The notes under the pieces: generated by a model
Seen by the model: only the letters and a program-made list of their open reading frames with translations
Database searches by the model: none
What the model was told of the DNA's origin: nothing
DNA from: an uncultured Pelagibacteraceae bacterium
GTDB taxonomy: Bacteria; Pseudomonadota; Alphaproteobacteria; Pelagibacterales; Pelagibacteraceae
Length of the DNA stretch: 64,000 nt
Assembly (NCBI GenBank): GCA_902617895.1
Contig: CACMYJ010000001.1
Location: 102,001 to 166,000 of the forward strand
Direction of reading: 5' to 3'
Position numbers and translations under genes: made by a program
Part shown: piece after piece, positions 11,925-20,436 of the stretch
Layout: each line of letters starts with the position of its first letter
Position numbering within the stretch: the first letter of the stretch is position 1

Positions 11925-12734
11925 ATGGATACTACAGTTATAATTGTTTCATATAAAAGTGCACATTTAATTGAAAAAAATATAAAAAAATTTGACAAAG
12001 AAACTAAAATAATAATTGTTGAAAATTCTAATAATAGTAATTTAAAAAAAGGTATAGAAAATAATTTTAAAAATGTAAAAGTTATACTTAATAGAAACTC
12101 TGGTTTTGGGCAGGCGGCTAATCTTGGTGCTAATTTAGTTAAAACAAAATATATTTTTTTTTGTAGTCCTGACAATTATGTGGAAAAAAATGCAATTAAT
12201 GAGCTTGAAAATATAAGTAATAACTTAAATGAAAATTTTGGAATTTTAGTATTAAAAGATCAACATAGATACTCTCCAGGAATGGAGAAAGTTAAAAAAC
12301 CCTGTGGAATATCCTGTTTTTTTGTTAAAAAAAAAATATTCTTAAGTTTAGATGGATTTGATGAAAACTTTTTTCTTTATTTTGAAGATACAGATTTAGT
12401 TAAACGCTTTTTGAATTATAATCATGACGTTTATAAAGTGCCTGTAAAATATTCAAATTTTTTAGGGTCGCATCATAAAAAATTTAACTATACAATAGAT
12501 ATTAACAGAAATTGGCATTTCATGTGGTCTAAGTTTTATTTTAAAAAAAAACATTTTGGATATTCTTATGGTCTAATAACTACCTTACCTTATTTTATTA
12601 GATCCTTTTTAAAAATTTTAATTAATTTTAAAAAACCAGAAAAAAAGGCAAGATATTTTGCAAGAATGAGTGGGCTATATAATTCTTACCTTTTAAGAAA
12701 ATCTTGGTTTAGACCTAAAATTGATAATCAATGA
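11925..12734 (+). CDS. Glycosyltransferase family 2 (rhamnosyltransferase-like)
   Basis: A 269-aa GT2 enzyme of the WbbL type. The N-terminus TTVIIVSYKSAHLIEKNI, then NRNSGFGQAANLGA, the DXD-like SPDN near residue 85 and FFLYFEDTDLVKRF are the usual GT-A nucleotide-sugar motifs of dTDP-rhamnose transferases. It is the first gene of the eight-gene sugar operon and overlaps rfbB by 4 nt (ATGA). A reasonable inference is that it transfers the deoxysugar made by the following genes onto an envelope glycan. Divergent promoters must sit in the 80-nt gap from the GT9 gene. Confidence 0.85.
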   Translation: MDTTVIIVSYKSAHLIEKNIKKFDKETKIIIVENSNNSNLKKGIENNFKNVKVILNRNSGFGQAANLGANLVKTKYIFFCSPDNYVEKNAINELENISNNLNENFGILVLKDQHRYSPGMEKVKKPCGISCFFVKKKIFLSLDGFDENFFLYFEDTDLVKRFLNYNHDVYKVPVKYSNFLGSHHKKFNYTIDINRNWHFMWSKFYFKKKHFGYSYGLITTLPYFIRSFLKILINFKKPEKKARYFARMSGLYNSYLLRKSWFRPKIDNQ

Positions 12735-13756
12735 AAAAAATATTAATAACTGGTGGTTCAGGTTTTATAGGAACGAATTTTATAAATTTTTTGTCAAAAA
12801 AAAAAATTAAGATTCTGAATATAGATAAAATTTCTAAAGTATCATCACCTGAAAAATTTAAAAAAATATTTTACAAAAACAATTATAAATTTCTCAAGAA
12901 TAACTTAGATGATGCAAAAAAAATATACCAAATATTAATAAAATATAAACCAGACTGTATTATAAACTTCGCAGCTGAAAGTCATGTTGATAGATCAATA
13001 GATAATCCAATTTATTTTATTAAAAACAACATTAATTCGGCTACGAATCTTTTCCACGCTTATTACAAATATTATAAATTAAAAAAAATTAAATTATTTC
13101 ATATTTCTACAGACGAAGTTTACGGTTCAATAAAGAAGGGAGAATTTAAAGAACATGATAAATATAATCCTTCCTCTCCCTACTCAGCTTCAAAGAGTGG
13201 AAGTGATTTGATTGCAACAGCATTTAATAAAACCTTTGGTTGTAAAATCAAGATTTTATGTTTGACTAATAATTTTGGACCATATCAATTTCCTGAAAAA
13301 TATATTCCTACTTTAATTTCGTCTTTTTTGAAAAATCAAAAAGCTCCTATTTATGGTAAAGGTAAAAATATTAGGGAATGGATGTATGTTAAAGAAAGCT
13401 GTAATGCTATCTGGAAAGTTATAATTTCAAATAAAAAATTTGAAAAGATAAATTTAGGCTCTGGCATAAGACTAAATAATTTAGAAATTGCAAAGAAAAT
13501 TTTTAAAATAATGAAAAATAAAAAATTAACTAATTTAAGTAGTAAGGATTATATTAAAATGGTGAAAGATAGGCCTGGACATGACGAAAGATACGCTTTG
13601 AATACGACTGTTTTTAAAAAAAATATTAAATATAAAATTAAAAATAATTTATATAAAACATTAGAAAAAACCATAAATTGGTACATCAAAAATGATTCAT
13701 GGATAAAAAATGTTAACAGGTCATATGACAATAAAAGGCAGGGTTTAATTGATTAG
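12731..13756 (+). CDS. rfbB: dTDP-glucose 4,6-dehydratase
   Basis: A 341-aa extended SDR enzyme that converts dTDP-glucose to dTDP-4-keto-6-deoxyglucose. The NAD motif GGSGFIG is at residues 8-14, the catalytic STDEVYGS with the Asp-Glu pair at 128/129, and YSASK with catalytic Tyr151 and Lys155. The N-terminal VDRSIDNP block is typical of RmlB. It overlaps GT2 by 4 nt and rfbA by 8 nt. The product is the branch point for all the following deoxysugar steps. Confidence 0.93.
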   Translation: MKKILITGGSGFIGTNFINFLSKKKIKILNIDKISKVSSPEKFKKIFYKNNYKFLKNNLDDAKKIYQILIKYKPDCIINFAAESHVDRSIDNPIYFIKNNINSATNLFHAYYKYYKLKKIKLFHISTDEVYGSIKKGEFKEHDKYNPSSPYSASKSGSDLIATAFNKTFGCKIKILCLTNNFGPYQFPEKYIPTLISSFLKNQKAPIYGKGKNIREWMYVKESCNAIWKVIISNKKFEKINLGSGIRLNNLEIAKKIFKIMKNKKLTNLSSKDYIKMVKDRPGHDERYALNTTVFKKNIKYKIKNNLYKTLEKTINWYIKNDSWIKNVNRSYDNKRQGLID

Positions 13757-14615
13757 AAAAGCAATAATTCTTTGTGGAGGCACAGGATCAAGGATGTTTC
13801 CACTCACCCATTCAGTAAATAAACAGCTTTTACCAATTTTAGATAAACCAATGTTTTATTATCCTCTGTCTTTAATGATGTTGTGTGGAATAAAAGATTA
13901 CATATTTATTATAAATAAAGATCAGGAAGATAATTTTCAGAAAGCATTAGGAAATGAAAATGATTTAGGAATAAAAGTTAAATTTGTAATTCAAGAAAAA
14001 CCAAGAGGCTTACCAGAAGCATTCACAATTACTAAAAAATTAATTAAAAATCAATCAGTAGCAATGATACTGGGTGATAACTTTTTCTTTGGAAGTATGT
14101 TATCACCGCTCATTAAAAAGTCATTTAAATTAAAAAATGGATGTAATATTTATCTCTATCCAAGTAATAAAACATCATCCTATGGTGTAGTGGAATTTAA
14201 CAAAAAAAATAAAATAAAAAAGATCGTAGAAAAACCAAAAAAAACAAATTCAAATTCTATAATTACAGGACTTTATGTATTTGATAAAAATGTGGTTGAA
14301 TTAACAAATCAATTAAAACCATCTAAAAGAAAAGAACTGGAAATTGTTGATTTAATTAATTTATATAAAAGTAAGAGTAAACTTAAGACTATAAAACTTG
14401 GACGAGGATCGGCATGGATGGATGTTGGTAATTTTGATGATTTGCAAAGTGCAAGTAATTTTATTCAAAATGTAGAGCAGAGGCAAAATTATAAAATCGG
14501 ATGTATTGAAGAAATAGCATTTAATAATAATTGGATTAAAAAAAAAAATATTGTTAATAGGATTAAGTTTTGTGGAAATACAAACTATTCTAAATATTTA
14601 CGAAAATTAATTTAA
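13749..14615 (+). CDS. rfbA: Glucose-1-phosphate thymidylyltransferase
   Basis: A 288-aa nucleotidyltransferase making dTDP-glucose from dTTP and glucose-1-phosphate. The N-terminal signature GGTGSRMFPLT and KQLLPILDKPM are intact, and further family blocks VIQEKPRGLPEA and LGDNFFFG are present. The start is TTG, chosen because the family N-terminus (RKAIILCGG) begins right there and because it overlaps the rfbB stop by 8 nt, as expected for coupling. dTDP specificity rather than another nucleotide is inferred from the RmlA-like sequence and the partner genes. Confidence 0.93.
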   Translation: MIRKAIILCGGTGSRMFPLTHSVNKQLLPILDKPMFYYPLSLMMLCGIKDYIFIINKDQEDNFQKALGNENDLGIKVKFVIQEKPRGLPEAFTITKKLIKNQSVAMILGDNFFFGSMLSPLIKKSFKLKNGCNIYLYPSNKTSSYGVVEFNKKNKIKKIVEKPKKTNSNSIITGLYVFDKNVVELTNQLKPSKRKELEIVDLINLYKSKSKLKTIKLGRGSAWMDVGNFDDLQSASNFIQNVEQRQNYKIGCIEEIAFNNNWIKKKNIVNRIKFCGNTNYSKYLRKLI

Positions 14616-14620
14616 CCTTT

Positions 14621-15091
14621 ATGAAGCCTCTTAAAATTAAAAGTATTAAATATAACGATAATAGGGGATATTTGGTTGAGGTAGTTCCAAATAAAATAAA
14701 AAAAAGATTTAATTACAGCATAATAACGCAATCAAAGAAAAATGTAATACGTGGGATGCATTATAATAAAAAAAAGGACGAGGAAAAATTAGTTTATATT
14801 TTAGAGGGCAAGATACTTGATGTAACAATCAATCTAAATAAAGGTAAAAATTACGGTAAAGTTTTTTATAATAGATTAAAGAAAAATGATATTTTATTTA
14901 TTCCAAAAGGATTTGCTCACGGATATCTTTGTTTAGATAACAAAAATACTATATTATATTTACTAAATAAAAAATATTCATCTAAAAATAATTCAGGATT
15001 TAATTGGAAAGACAAAGAATTTAATATCAAATGGGGTATAAGACAGCCAATATTGTCAATAAAAGATAAAAAGTTGGGAGAGTATCGTTAA
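14621..15091 (+). CDS. rfbC: dTDP-4-keto-6-deoxyhexose epimerase (RmlC-like)
   Basis: A 156-aa cupin of the RmlC family, a little shorter than the usual 180. The active-site His is in IRGMHYN (residue 47), KLVYILEG and LDVTINLNKG follow, then IPKGFAHGYLCLD, and the catalytic Tyr about residue 119 in NKKYSS. In rhamnose synthesis RmlC epimerises C3 and C5. In mycarose-type pathways the homologue (TylK/EvaD type) epimerises C5 only. Which applies here cannot be decided by eye, but the neighbours favour the latter. Confidence 0.85.
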   Translation: MKPLKIKSIKYNDNRGYLVEVVPNKIKKRFNYSIITQSKKNVIRGMHYNKKKDEEKLVYILEGKILDVTINLNKGKNYGKVFYNRLKKNDILFIPKGFAHGYLCLDNKNTILYLLNKKYSSKNNSGFNWKDKEFNIKWGIRQPILSIKDKKLGEYR

Positions 15092-15093
15092 TT

Positions 15094-15798
15094 TTGAAAA
15101 CAATTTTAATTTCAGGTGGAAAAGGAGAATTTGCTAAAGCATTAATTCAAGCTAATAAAAGATATAAAATTTTTGCTCCTACCAAAAATGAAATGAATAT
15201 TTTAAGTCAAAGTTCAATTTCTAACTATATATCAAAAAAAAAAATTGACTATTTCATTCATGCTGCAGCTTTCACTACACCAATGAAACAGCACAGAATA
15301 CAAATGAAAAAAAGTATAGAGACAAATATTATTGGTTCAGCAAACGTTGCCATCAGTTGCATGAAAAAAGGAGTAAAATTGGTATATATTTCTACTAATT
15401 TTGTATATCCAGGAAAAAAAGGAAGCTACAAAGAAAATGATTATCTATACCCTGTAAATGAGTATGGATGGTCTAAACTAGGTGGAGAGTCAGCAATGCA
15501 TATTTATAAGAATACTTTAATATTAAGAATTTGTATGAATAATGACTATTTTCCACATAAATTTGCGTTTACTAATTATTTAACTAGTTTTCTAAAAAAA
15601 ACCGAGGCAGCAAAAATAACTCTTAAACTTTTAAAAAAAAAAGGCATTATTAATGTTGGAGGAAATAAACAAACTGCATACAATTTTGCTAAAACTCTTA
15701 ATTCGAAAATTCTAAAAAAAAAATTAAATAAGAAAGATACTGAATTATTGGGTAAAGATACTAGTTTGAATATTCACAAGCTAAAAAATATTATATGA
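15094..15798 (+). CDS. RmlD-like dTDP-4-ketohexose reductase (short form)
   Basis: A 234-aa SDR, clearly shorter than typical RmlD (about 290). The N-terminal nucleotide-binding loop is SGGKGEFAKAL, HAAAFTTPM aligns with the RmlD NCAA-Y block, VYISTNFVYPG with the STDYVFDG block, and YGWSKLGGE holds catalytic Tyr and Lys. The C-terminal substrate domain is abbreviated. The start is TTG two nt after the rfbC stop. It is most likely the 4-ketoreductase that finishes the dTDP-sugar. An overlap of 4 nt couples it to the methyltransferase. Confidence 0.8.
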   Translation: MKTILISGGKGEFAKALIQANKRYKIFAPTKNEMNILSQSSISNYISKKKIDYFIHAAAFTTPMKQHRIQMKKSIETNIIGSANVAISCMKKGVKLVYISTNFVYPGKKGSYKENDYLYPVNEYGWSKLGGESAMHIYKNTLILRICMNNDYFPHKFAFTNYLTSFLKKTEAAKITLKLLKKKGIINVGGNKQTAYNFAKTLNSKILKKKLNKKDTELLGKDTSLNIHKLKNII

Positions 15799-16979
15799 AA
15801 AATAAAATACAATTTCTTAACTTGGGAAAGCACCCAATAACAAATAATTTTCTTAATAAAAAGAACCCGAAAAATGAATACTTTTATAATTTAAAATTAA
15901 TTTTTCATAAAAGTTCAAAGCTTGTTTCACTTGCTAAGTTTGTGCCACCAAAAAAAATGTTTAACGAAAAATATGCTCATAGGGCTTCAGCATCAAAAAC
16001 TATGTCTCTCGCATATTTAAATTTAGCAGAGTCAATAAAGACTAGATTTAAACCAAAATCAATTTTAGAAATAGGAAGTAATGATGGAGTTTTTATAAAG
16101 CATTTTAAAAAAATCAAAAATTTGGGTGTTGAACCCTGTAAAAACCTTGCGAAAATAACGAATAAAGTAGGCATAAAAACGTACGACGAATTTTGGACAA
16201 ATAAGACAGCAAAAAAAATAGTGCGTCAAAATGGAAAAATCGATGTGATATATTCTGCAAATACCATAAGTCATATTCATAATCTTAATGAAACATTTAA
16301 AGCCATTAATTACACACTTAGTGATAATGGTGTTTTTATACTTGAAGATCCCTCGTTAGTCGAAGTTTTAAAGAATAAATCATATGATCAATTCTATGAT
16401 GAACATTCTTATGTTTTTTCAATATCAGCATTAAAAAATATTACAAAAGGGACTGGTCTTATTATTTTTGATATTGAAAAACTTAAAACACATGGTGGTT
16501 CTAATAGAGTTTATTTTAAAAAAATATCTAATAAAAAAATTAGAATATCTAAAGTAGTTTCAGAAAATTTAATCAAAGAAACAAAGCTAGGTATAAATAA
16601 TATTAAAATTTATAATAAATTTTCTAAAGAGGTAAGAAATTCAAAAAAAAGATTAATAAAAATTTTTAAAAATCTAAAAAAAAATAAAGAAAAAATAATA
16701 GGTTATGGTGCAACATACAAATCAAGCACAGTACTAAACTTTTGTAATTTAGATAATAAATATATTGATTATTTTTTAGATACAACGCCTACAAAAATTG
16801 GAAAGTTTACACCTGGTACACATATACCAATACTAAAGTATAAGAAAATTCCAGATGATATTAATTATGCATTTTTAGGTGCTTGGAATTTCAAAGATGA
16901 AATATTCAAAAAAGAGAAACAATATATCAAAAGAGGTGGTAAATTTATCTCTCACGTTCCGTCTCCCAAAATTATATGA
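15795..16979 (+). CDS. Sugar C-methyltransferase (TylC3/NovU/TcaB9 family)
   Basis: A 394-aa SAM-dependent methyltransferase with the three-part layout of C3-methyl sugar enzymes: a short N-terminal region (NLGKHPITNNFL matches the DLG-x-x-P-x-x-N-x-F block), the SAM motif ILEIGSNDG at about 90-98, the catalytic region FYDEHSYVFS at 200-209, and a C-terminal Rossmann-like domain (KIIGYGATYKSSTVLN). The zinc-binding Cys pair that normally precedes the N-terminal block is absent, and reading upstream in frame gives none before a stop. Family knowledge points to methylation of C3 of a 4-keto-2,6-dideoxy dTDP-sugar. Confidence 0.85.
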   Translation: MKNKIQFLNLGKHPITNNFLNKKNPKNEYFYNLKLIFHKSSKLVSLAKFVPPKKMFNEKYAHRASASKTMSLAYLNLAESIKTRFKPKSILEIGSNDGVFIKHFKKIKNLGVEPCKNLAKITNKVGIKTYDEFWTNKTAKKIVRQNGKIDVIYSANTISHIHNLNETFKAINYTLSDNGVFILEDPSLVEVLKNKSYDQFYDEHSYVFSISALKNITKGTGLIIFDIEKLKTHGGSNRVYFKKISNKKIRISKVVSENLIKETKLGINNIKIYNKFSKEVRNSKKRLIKIFKNLKKNKEKIIGYGATYKSSTVLNFCNLDNKYIDYFLDTTPTKIGKFTPGTHIPILKYKKIPDDINYAFLGAWNFKDEIFKKEKQYIKRGGKFISHVPSPKII

Positions 16980-17683
16980 AAACCCCAAACAAAATAATCA
17001 AAAGTTTAAGATATGAGTTGGATAAAAATTACAAACCATTACACACAACTAATGATATTAAAAGTTGGTATAAAAAAGTAATTAAGGAATCAAAAATTAA
17101 AATTAAAACAATTCCATTAAATAAATGCCAGAATTGGAAATTAGATAAAAAAGGCATTATTTCTCATAGTTCTGGTTCTTTTTATAGAGTAGAGGGCATA
17201 AGAGTTCTCAGCAGTTTCAAGAGAGAAGCTAAAGGTGGTTGGGATCAGCCGATGTTTACAGAACCAGGGTATGATGGTGGAATTTTAGGGTTACTCAAAA
17301 AGAAAATAAATAATACTCCACATTATCTAATTAATGCAAAATTTGAGCCTGGCAATTACAACTTTATTCAACTTAGTCCTACCGTTCAAGCGACTTTCAG
17401 TAATATAAAAAAAGCACATGGAGGTAGTGATGTAAAATTTTTAAAATTTTTTAAACCTTCACCCAAAAAAGATTGTAAAATAATTTTTAAACAGTGGGTT
17501 TCGGAAGAAGGTGGAAGACTTAGAAATAAAAGAAATCTTGCAATAATGGTTGAATATAAATCTGCAAAAAAAATTGATATAGGGTCCGATTTTAGATGGG
17601 TTACATTAAGTCAAATTAAGGAACTTATTTTAGAAAACGCTATAGTTAATCCACATTTAAGAACTCTGGTTTCTTTTATATAA
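16976..17683 (+). CDS. NDP-hexose 2,3-dehydratase, single-repeat form
   Basis: A 235-aa protein matching one half of the TylX3/EvaA 2,3-dehydratases, which carry two tandem Nudix-like repeats of about 220 aa. Motifs in order: ISHSSGSFYRVEG (62-74), WDQPMFTEP (89-97), GILGLL (102-107), AKFEPGN (121-127) and QLSPTVQATFSN (132-143). The family removes the C2 hydroxyl of dTDP-4-keto-6-deoxyglucose to give a 2-deoxy-3,4-diketo intermediate. The 4-nt overlap with the methyltransferase and zero gap to the reductase place it firmly in the operon. It probably works as a dimer of single repeats (inference). Confidence 0.85.
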   Translation: MKTPNKIIKSLRYELDKNYKPLHTTNDIKSWYKKVIKESKIKIKTIPLNKCQNWKLDKKGIISHSSGSFYRVEGIRVLSSFKREAKGGWDQPMFTEPGYDGGILGLLKKKINNTPHYLINAKFEPGNYNFIQLSPTVQATFSNIKKAHGGSDVKFLKFFKPSPKKDCKIIFKQWVSEEGGRLRNKRNLAIMVEYKSAKKIDIGSDFRWVTLSQIKELILENAIVNPHLRTLVSFI

Positions 17684-18619
17684 ATGTACTTACTATCTAT
17701 CTGGTCGCAAAGCACTCATCTTCAAAAAAAAGTTTTACCAAGTATTCAAGCTAACAGAAATATAAAAATTGTTTCAGTTTTATCAAAAAAAGACAAAAAA
17801 AAAATTAAATTAAAAAAAATAATGTTTTATAATGATAAAGAAAAATTTTTTCTTAAGAATAAATTTGATTATGTTTATATTTCATCAATAAACTCAAAAC
17901 ATTATGATGATTGTAAGTTTGCTATAGAAAATAATAAAAACGTTATTTGTGAAAAACCTATTTGTTTAAACAAATCTCAGCTTATTAAATTAAAAGCTTT
18001 AGCTTTTAAAAAAAAGAAAAAGTTTTTTGAAGTAGTACAATATGTTCATCATCCACTTTTTAGTAAATTAAAATCAGTTATTAAAAATAATTTAATTGGT
18101 AAAGTTTTAAGTGTCAAAAGCTCTTTTAAAATTCCACTGAGTGATAAAGAGAATTTCAGATTTAATAAAAAGTATGGTGGGGGTGCATTAAATGATGTTG
18201 GTTTTTATCCAATATCAATAATGTTTACTTTATTTAATTCAAAAAAAATTAAATTCCTGAAATCTAAAATAATAAAACAAAACCAAATAGATATAAGAGG
18301 GAATCTTAAAGCTCAAAATGAAAAAAAAATAATTTTTGACTTAAACTGGGGTTTTAAAAGTTCTTATGAAAATAATTTAATTTTGTATGGGACCAAAGGA
18401 AATTTAATTGTAGATTTCATATTCTCGAAAAATGTGAATCAAGATGGAAGAATAAATATTTATAAAAAAAAAAAATTAGAAATAGTTAAAGTTCCAAAAT
18501 CAAATCAAATAAATTTAGCTTTTGAAGATATGTTATCAAATACGAATAAATTATTTAATGAAAGATACAAAATAAGCTTAAACGTCTTAAAAATAATTGA
18601 AAGATTGAAAAAAAAATAA
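17684..18619 (+). CDS. Gfo/Idh/MocA-family oxidoreductase, likely NDP-sugar 3-ketoreductase
   Basis: A 311-aa protein with the family core: YVYISSINSKHYDDC, CEKPICLN (catalytic-type Lys at 91), and GGGALNDVGFYPIS in the C-terminal domain. KijD10, a sugar 3-ketoreductase in kijanose synthesis, belongs to this family and acts right after 2,3-dehydration, the role expected here. The N-terminus is odd: where GxGxxG should bind NADP it reads SIWSQSTH, so the dinucleotide loop is degenerate. It is the last gene of the operon and ends 5 nt before the convergent lepA stop. Confidence 0.8.
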   Translation: MYLLSIWSQSTHLQKKVLPSIQANRNIKIVSVLSKKDKKKIKLKKIMFYNDKEKFFLKNKFDYVYISSINSKHYDDCKFAIENNKNVICEKPICLNKSQLIKLKALAFKKKKKFFEVVQYVHHPLFSKLKSVIKNNLIGKVLSVKSSFKIPLSDKENFRFNKKYGGGALNDVGFYPISIMFTLFNSKKIKFLKSKIIKQNQIDIRGNLKAQNEKKIIFDLNWGFKSSYENNLILYGTKGNLIVDFIFSKNVNQDGRINIYKKKKLEIVKVPKSNQINLAFEDMLSNTNKLFNERYKISLNVLKIIERLKKK

Positions 18620-18624
18620 TTTTG

Positions 18625-20436
18625 CTATTTTTCCTTACTAATTTTTAGAACCCCAATAAATGCCTCTTGAGGAATTTCTACTCTGCCAAATTGTTTTGCC
18701 CTCGCTTTACCTTTCTTTTGTTTTTCAAGTAATTTTCTTTTTCTATCAACAGCTCCGCCACCATGAATTTTTGTTAATACATCTTTTTTAAAGCCTTTAA
18801 TAGTCTCTCTTGCAATGATCTTGCCCCCAATAGCAGCTTGCACAGGTATCATAAAATTATGCCTTGGAATTAAGTCTTTTAATTTTTCACAAACCTCACG
18901 TCCAGTTTTTTGAGCAAAGTCTTTATGTATCATCATAGCTAGCGCATCAACTGGCTCTGTATTTACTAAAATACCCATTTTGACAAGATCTCCCTCTTTA
19001 TGCCCTATTATTTCATAATCAAAACTAGCATACCCACTTGTCATCGATTTTAATCGATCATTAAAATCAAATACTATTTCATTTAATGGTAATTCATAAT
19101 TTACAACAGCTCTACTTCCAGAGTAACTTAAGTTTGTTTGAATTCCCCTTTTATCCTGACATATTTTCATTATAGGACCAAGATACTGATCAGGAGTAAT
19201 AATAGTTGCTTTGATCCAAGGTTCTTCAATAAATTTAATCAAACTTGGATCTGGTAAACTTGATGGATTTTGTAAATCTTTTATCTCACCATTGTTCATA
19301 TGGATCTTATATACAACGCCAGGAGTTGTAGTTAATAGATTTATATCAAATTCTCTTTCAAGCCTTTCTGTAACTATTTCTAGGTGCAACAAACCTAAAA
19401 AACCACACCTGAAACCTAAGCCTAAAGCTGAAGAAGACTCAGGCTCAAAAGAAAAGCTAGAGTCATTTAATTTTAATTTAGCTAATCCATCTTTTAATTT
19501 TTGATACTCAGAACTATCGACTGGAAATAATCCACAAAACACTACTGGTTTACTTGGCTTAAAACCAGGTAATGATTCTGATAATGGTTTAGATGCATCA
19601 CAGATTGTGTCACCAACTTTTGTCTCTGATAAAACTTTTATTCCTGTTGTTATAAATCCAATTTCTCCTGAATTAAGTTCGTCTATATCTTTTGGTTTAG
19701 GTGTAAATACTCCTACTTTTTCAACAAAATACTCCTGCTTAGTAGACATCATTTTGATTTTCATATTATTTTTAATTTTCCCATCAATTACTCTTACTAA
19801 AATGACTACACCTAGATAAGTGTCATACCAACTATCTACTAGTAAACACTTTAGTTTTTGATCTTTTTCACCTTTTGGACCTGGTAGAGTATGAATAATT
19901 TGCTCTAAAATTTCGTCAATACCTTCACCTGTCTTTCCAGAACATGGAACAGCATTGGATGTATCAATACCTATTACATCTTCAATTTGTTTGTTTGTTC
20001 TATCAATATCTGAAGCTGGTAAATCAATTTTATTTAAAACTGGTATTATTTCATGATTTATATCAAGAGCTTGATAAACATTTGCTAATGTTTGTGCCTC
20101 AACACCTTGGGTGCTGTCAACAATTAATATTGAACCTTCGCAAGCATATAGAGATCTACTAACTTCATAACTAAAATCAACATGACCTGGGGTATCTATA
20201 ATATTAAGAATATAATTTTTTCCATCTTTAGATTTATAATTTAATTTTACCGTTTGAGCCTTGATAGTTATACCTCTCTCTCTTTCAATATCCATTGAGT
20301 CAAGCACTTGAGCTTTCATTTCTCTGTCTGTCAAACCACCACATTTATGTATAATTCTATCTGCTATAGTTGACTTGCCATGGTCAATATGGGCAATGAT
20401 TGCAAAATTTCTTATATTATCGATTTCTGTAGACAT
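18625..20436 (-). CDS. lepA: Elongation factor 4 (LepA)
   Basis: A 603-aa ribosome-associated GTPase that back-translocates or remodels stalled ribosomes. The G1 motif [17 protein letters not shown] and NKIDLP are intact, followed by the EF-G-like domains and the LepA C-terminal domain ([20 protein letters not shown]). The start ATG directly follows the pheT stop with no gap, so it ends the long translation-gene run. It converges on the sugar operon with a 5-nt gap and no visible terminator. Confidence 0.97.
   Translation of the reverse strand: MSTEIDNIRNFAIIAHIDHGKSTIADRIIHKCGGLTDREMKAQVLDSMDIERERGITIKAQTVKLNYKSKDGKNYILNIIDTPGHVDFSYEVSRSLYACEGSILIVDSTQGVEAQTLANVYQALDINHEIIPVLNKIDLPASDIDRTNKQIEDVIGIDTSNAVPCSGKTGEGIDEILEQIIHTLPGPKGEKDQKLKCLLVDSWYDTYLGVVILVRVIDGKIKNNMKIKMMSTKQEYFVEKVGVFTPKPKDIDELNSGEIGFITTGIKVLSETKVGDTICDASKPLSESLPGFKPSKPVVFCGLFPVDSSEYQKLKDGLAKLKLNDSSFSFEPESSSALGLGFRCGFLGLLHLEIVTERLEREFDINLLTTTPGVVYKIHMNNGEIKDLQNPSSLPDPSLIKFIEEPWIKATIITPDQYLGPIMKICQDKRGIQTNLSYSGSRAVVNYELPLNEIVFDFNDRLKSMTSGYASFDYEIIGHKEGDLVKMGILVNTEPVDALAMMIHKDFAQKTGREVCEKLKDLIPRHNFMIPVQAAIGGKIIARETIKGFKKDVLTKIHGGGAVDRKRKLLEKQKKGKARAKQFGRVEIPQEAFIGVLKISKEK

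Noticed and set aside
14621..15798. Plain dTDP-L-rhamnose pathway as full explanation of the operon
   Set aside because: RmlA-D homologues alone would fit rhamnose, but the 2,3-dehydratase and C-methyltransferase have no role in rhamnose synthesis.
10794..18624. Mobile genomic island inserted at tRNA-Ser
   Set aside because: Composition and gene content suggest an accessory region, but no integrase and no direct repeat of the tRNA end was found near lepA, so island integration is not shown.
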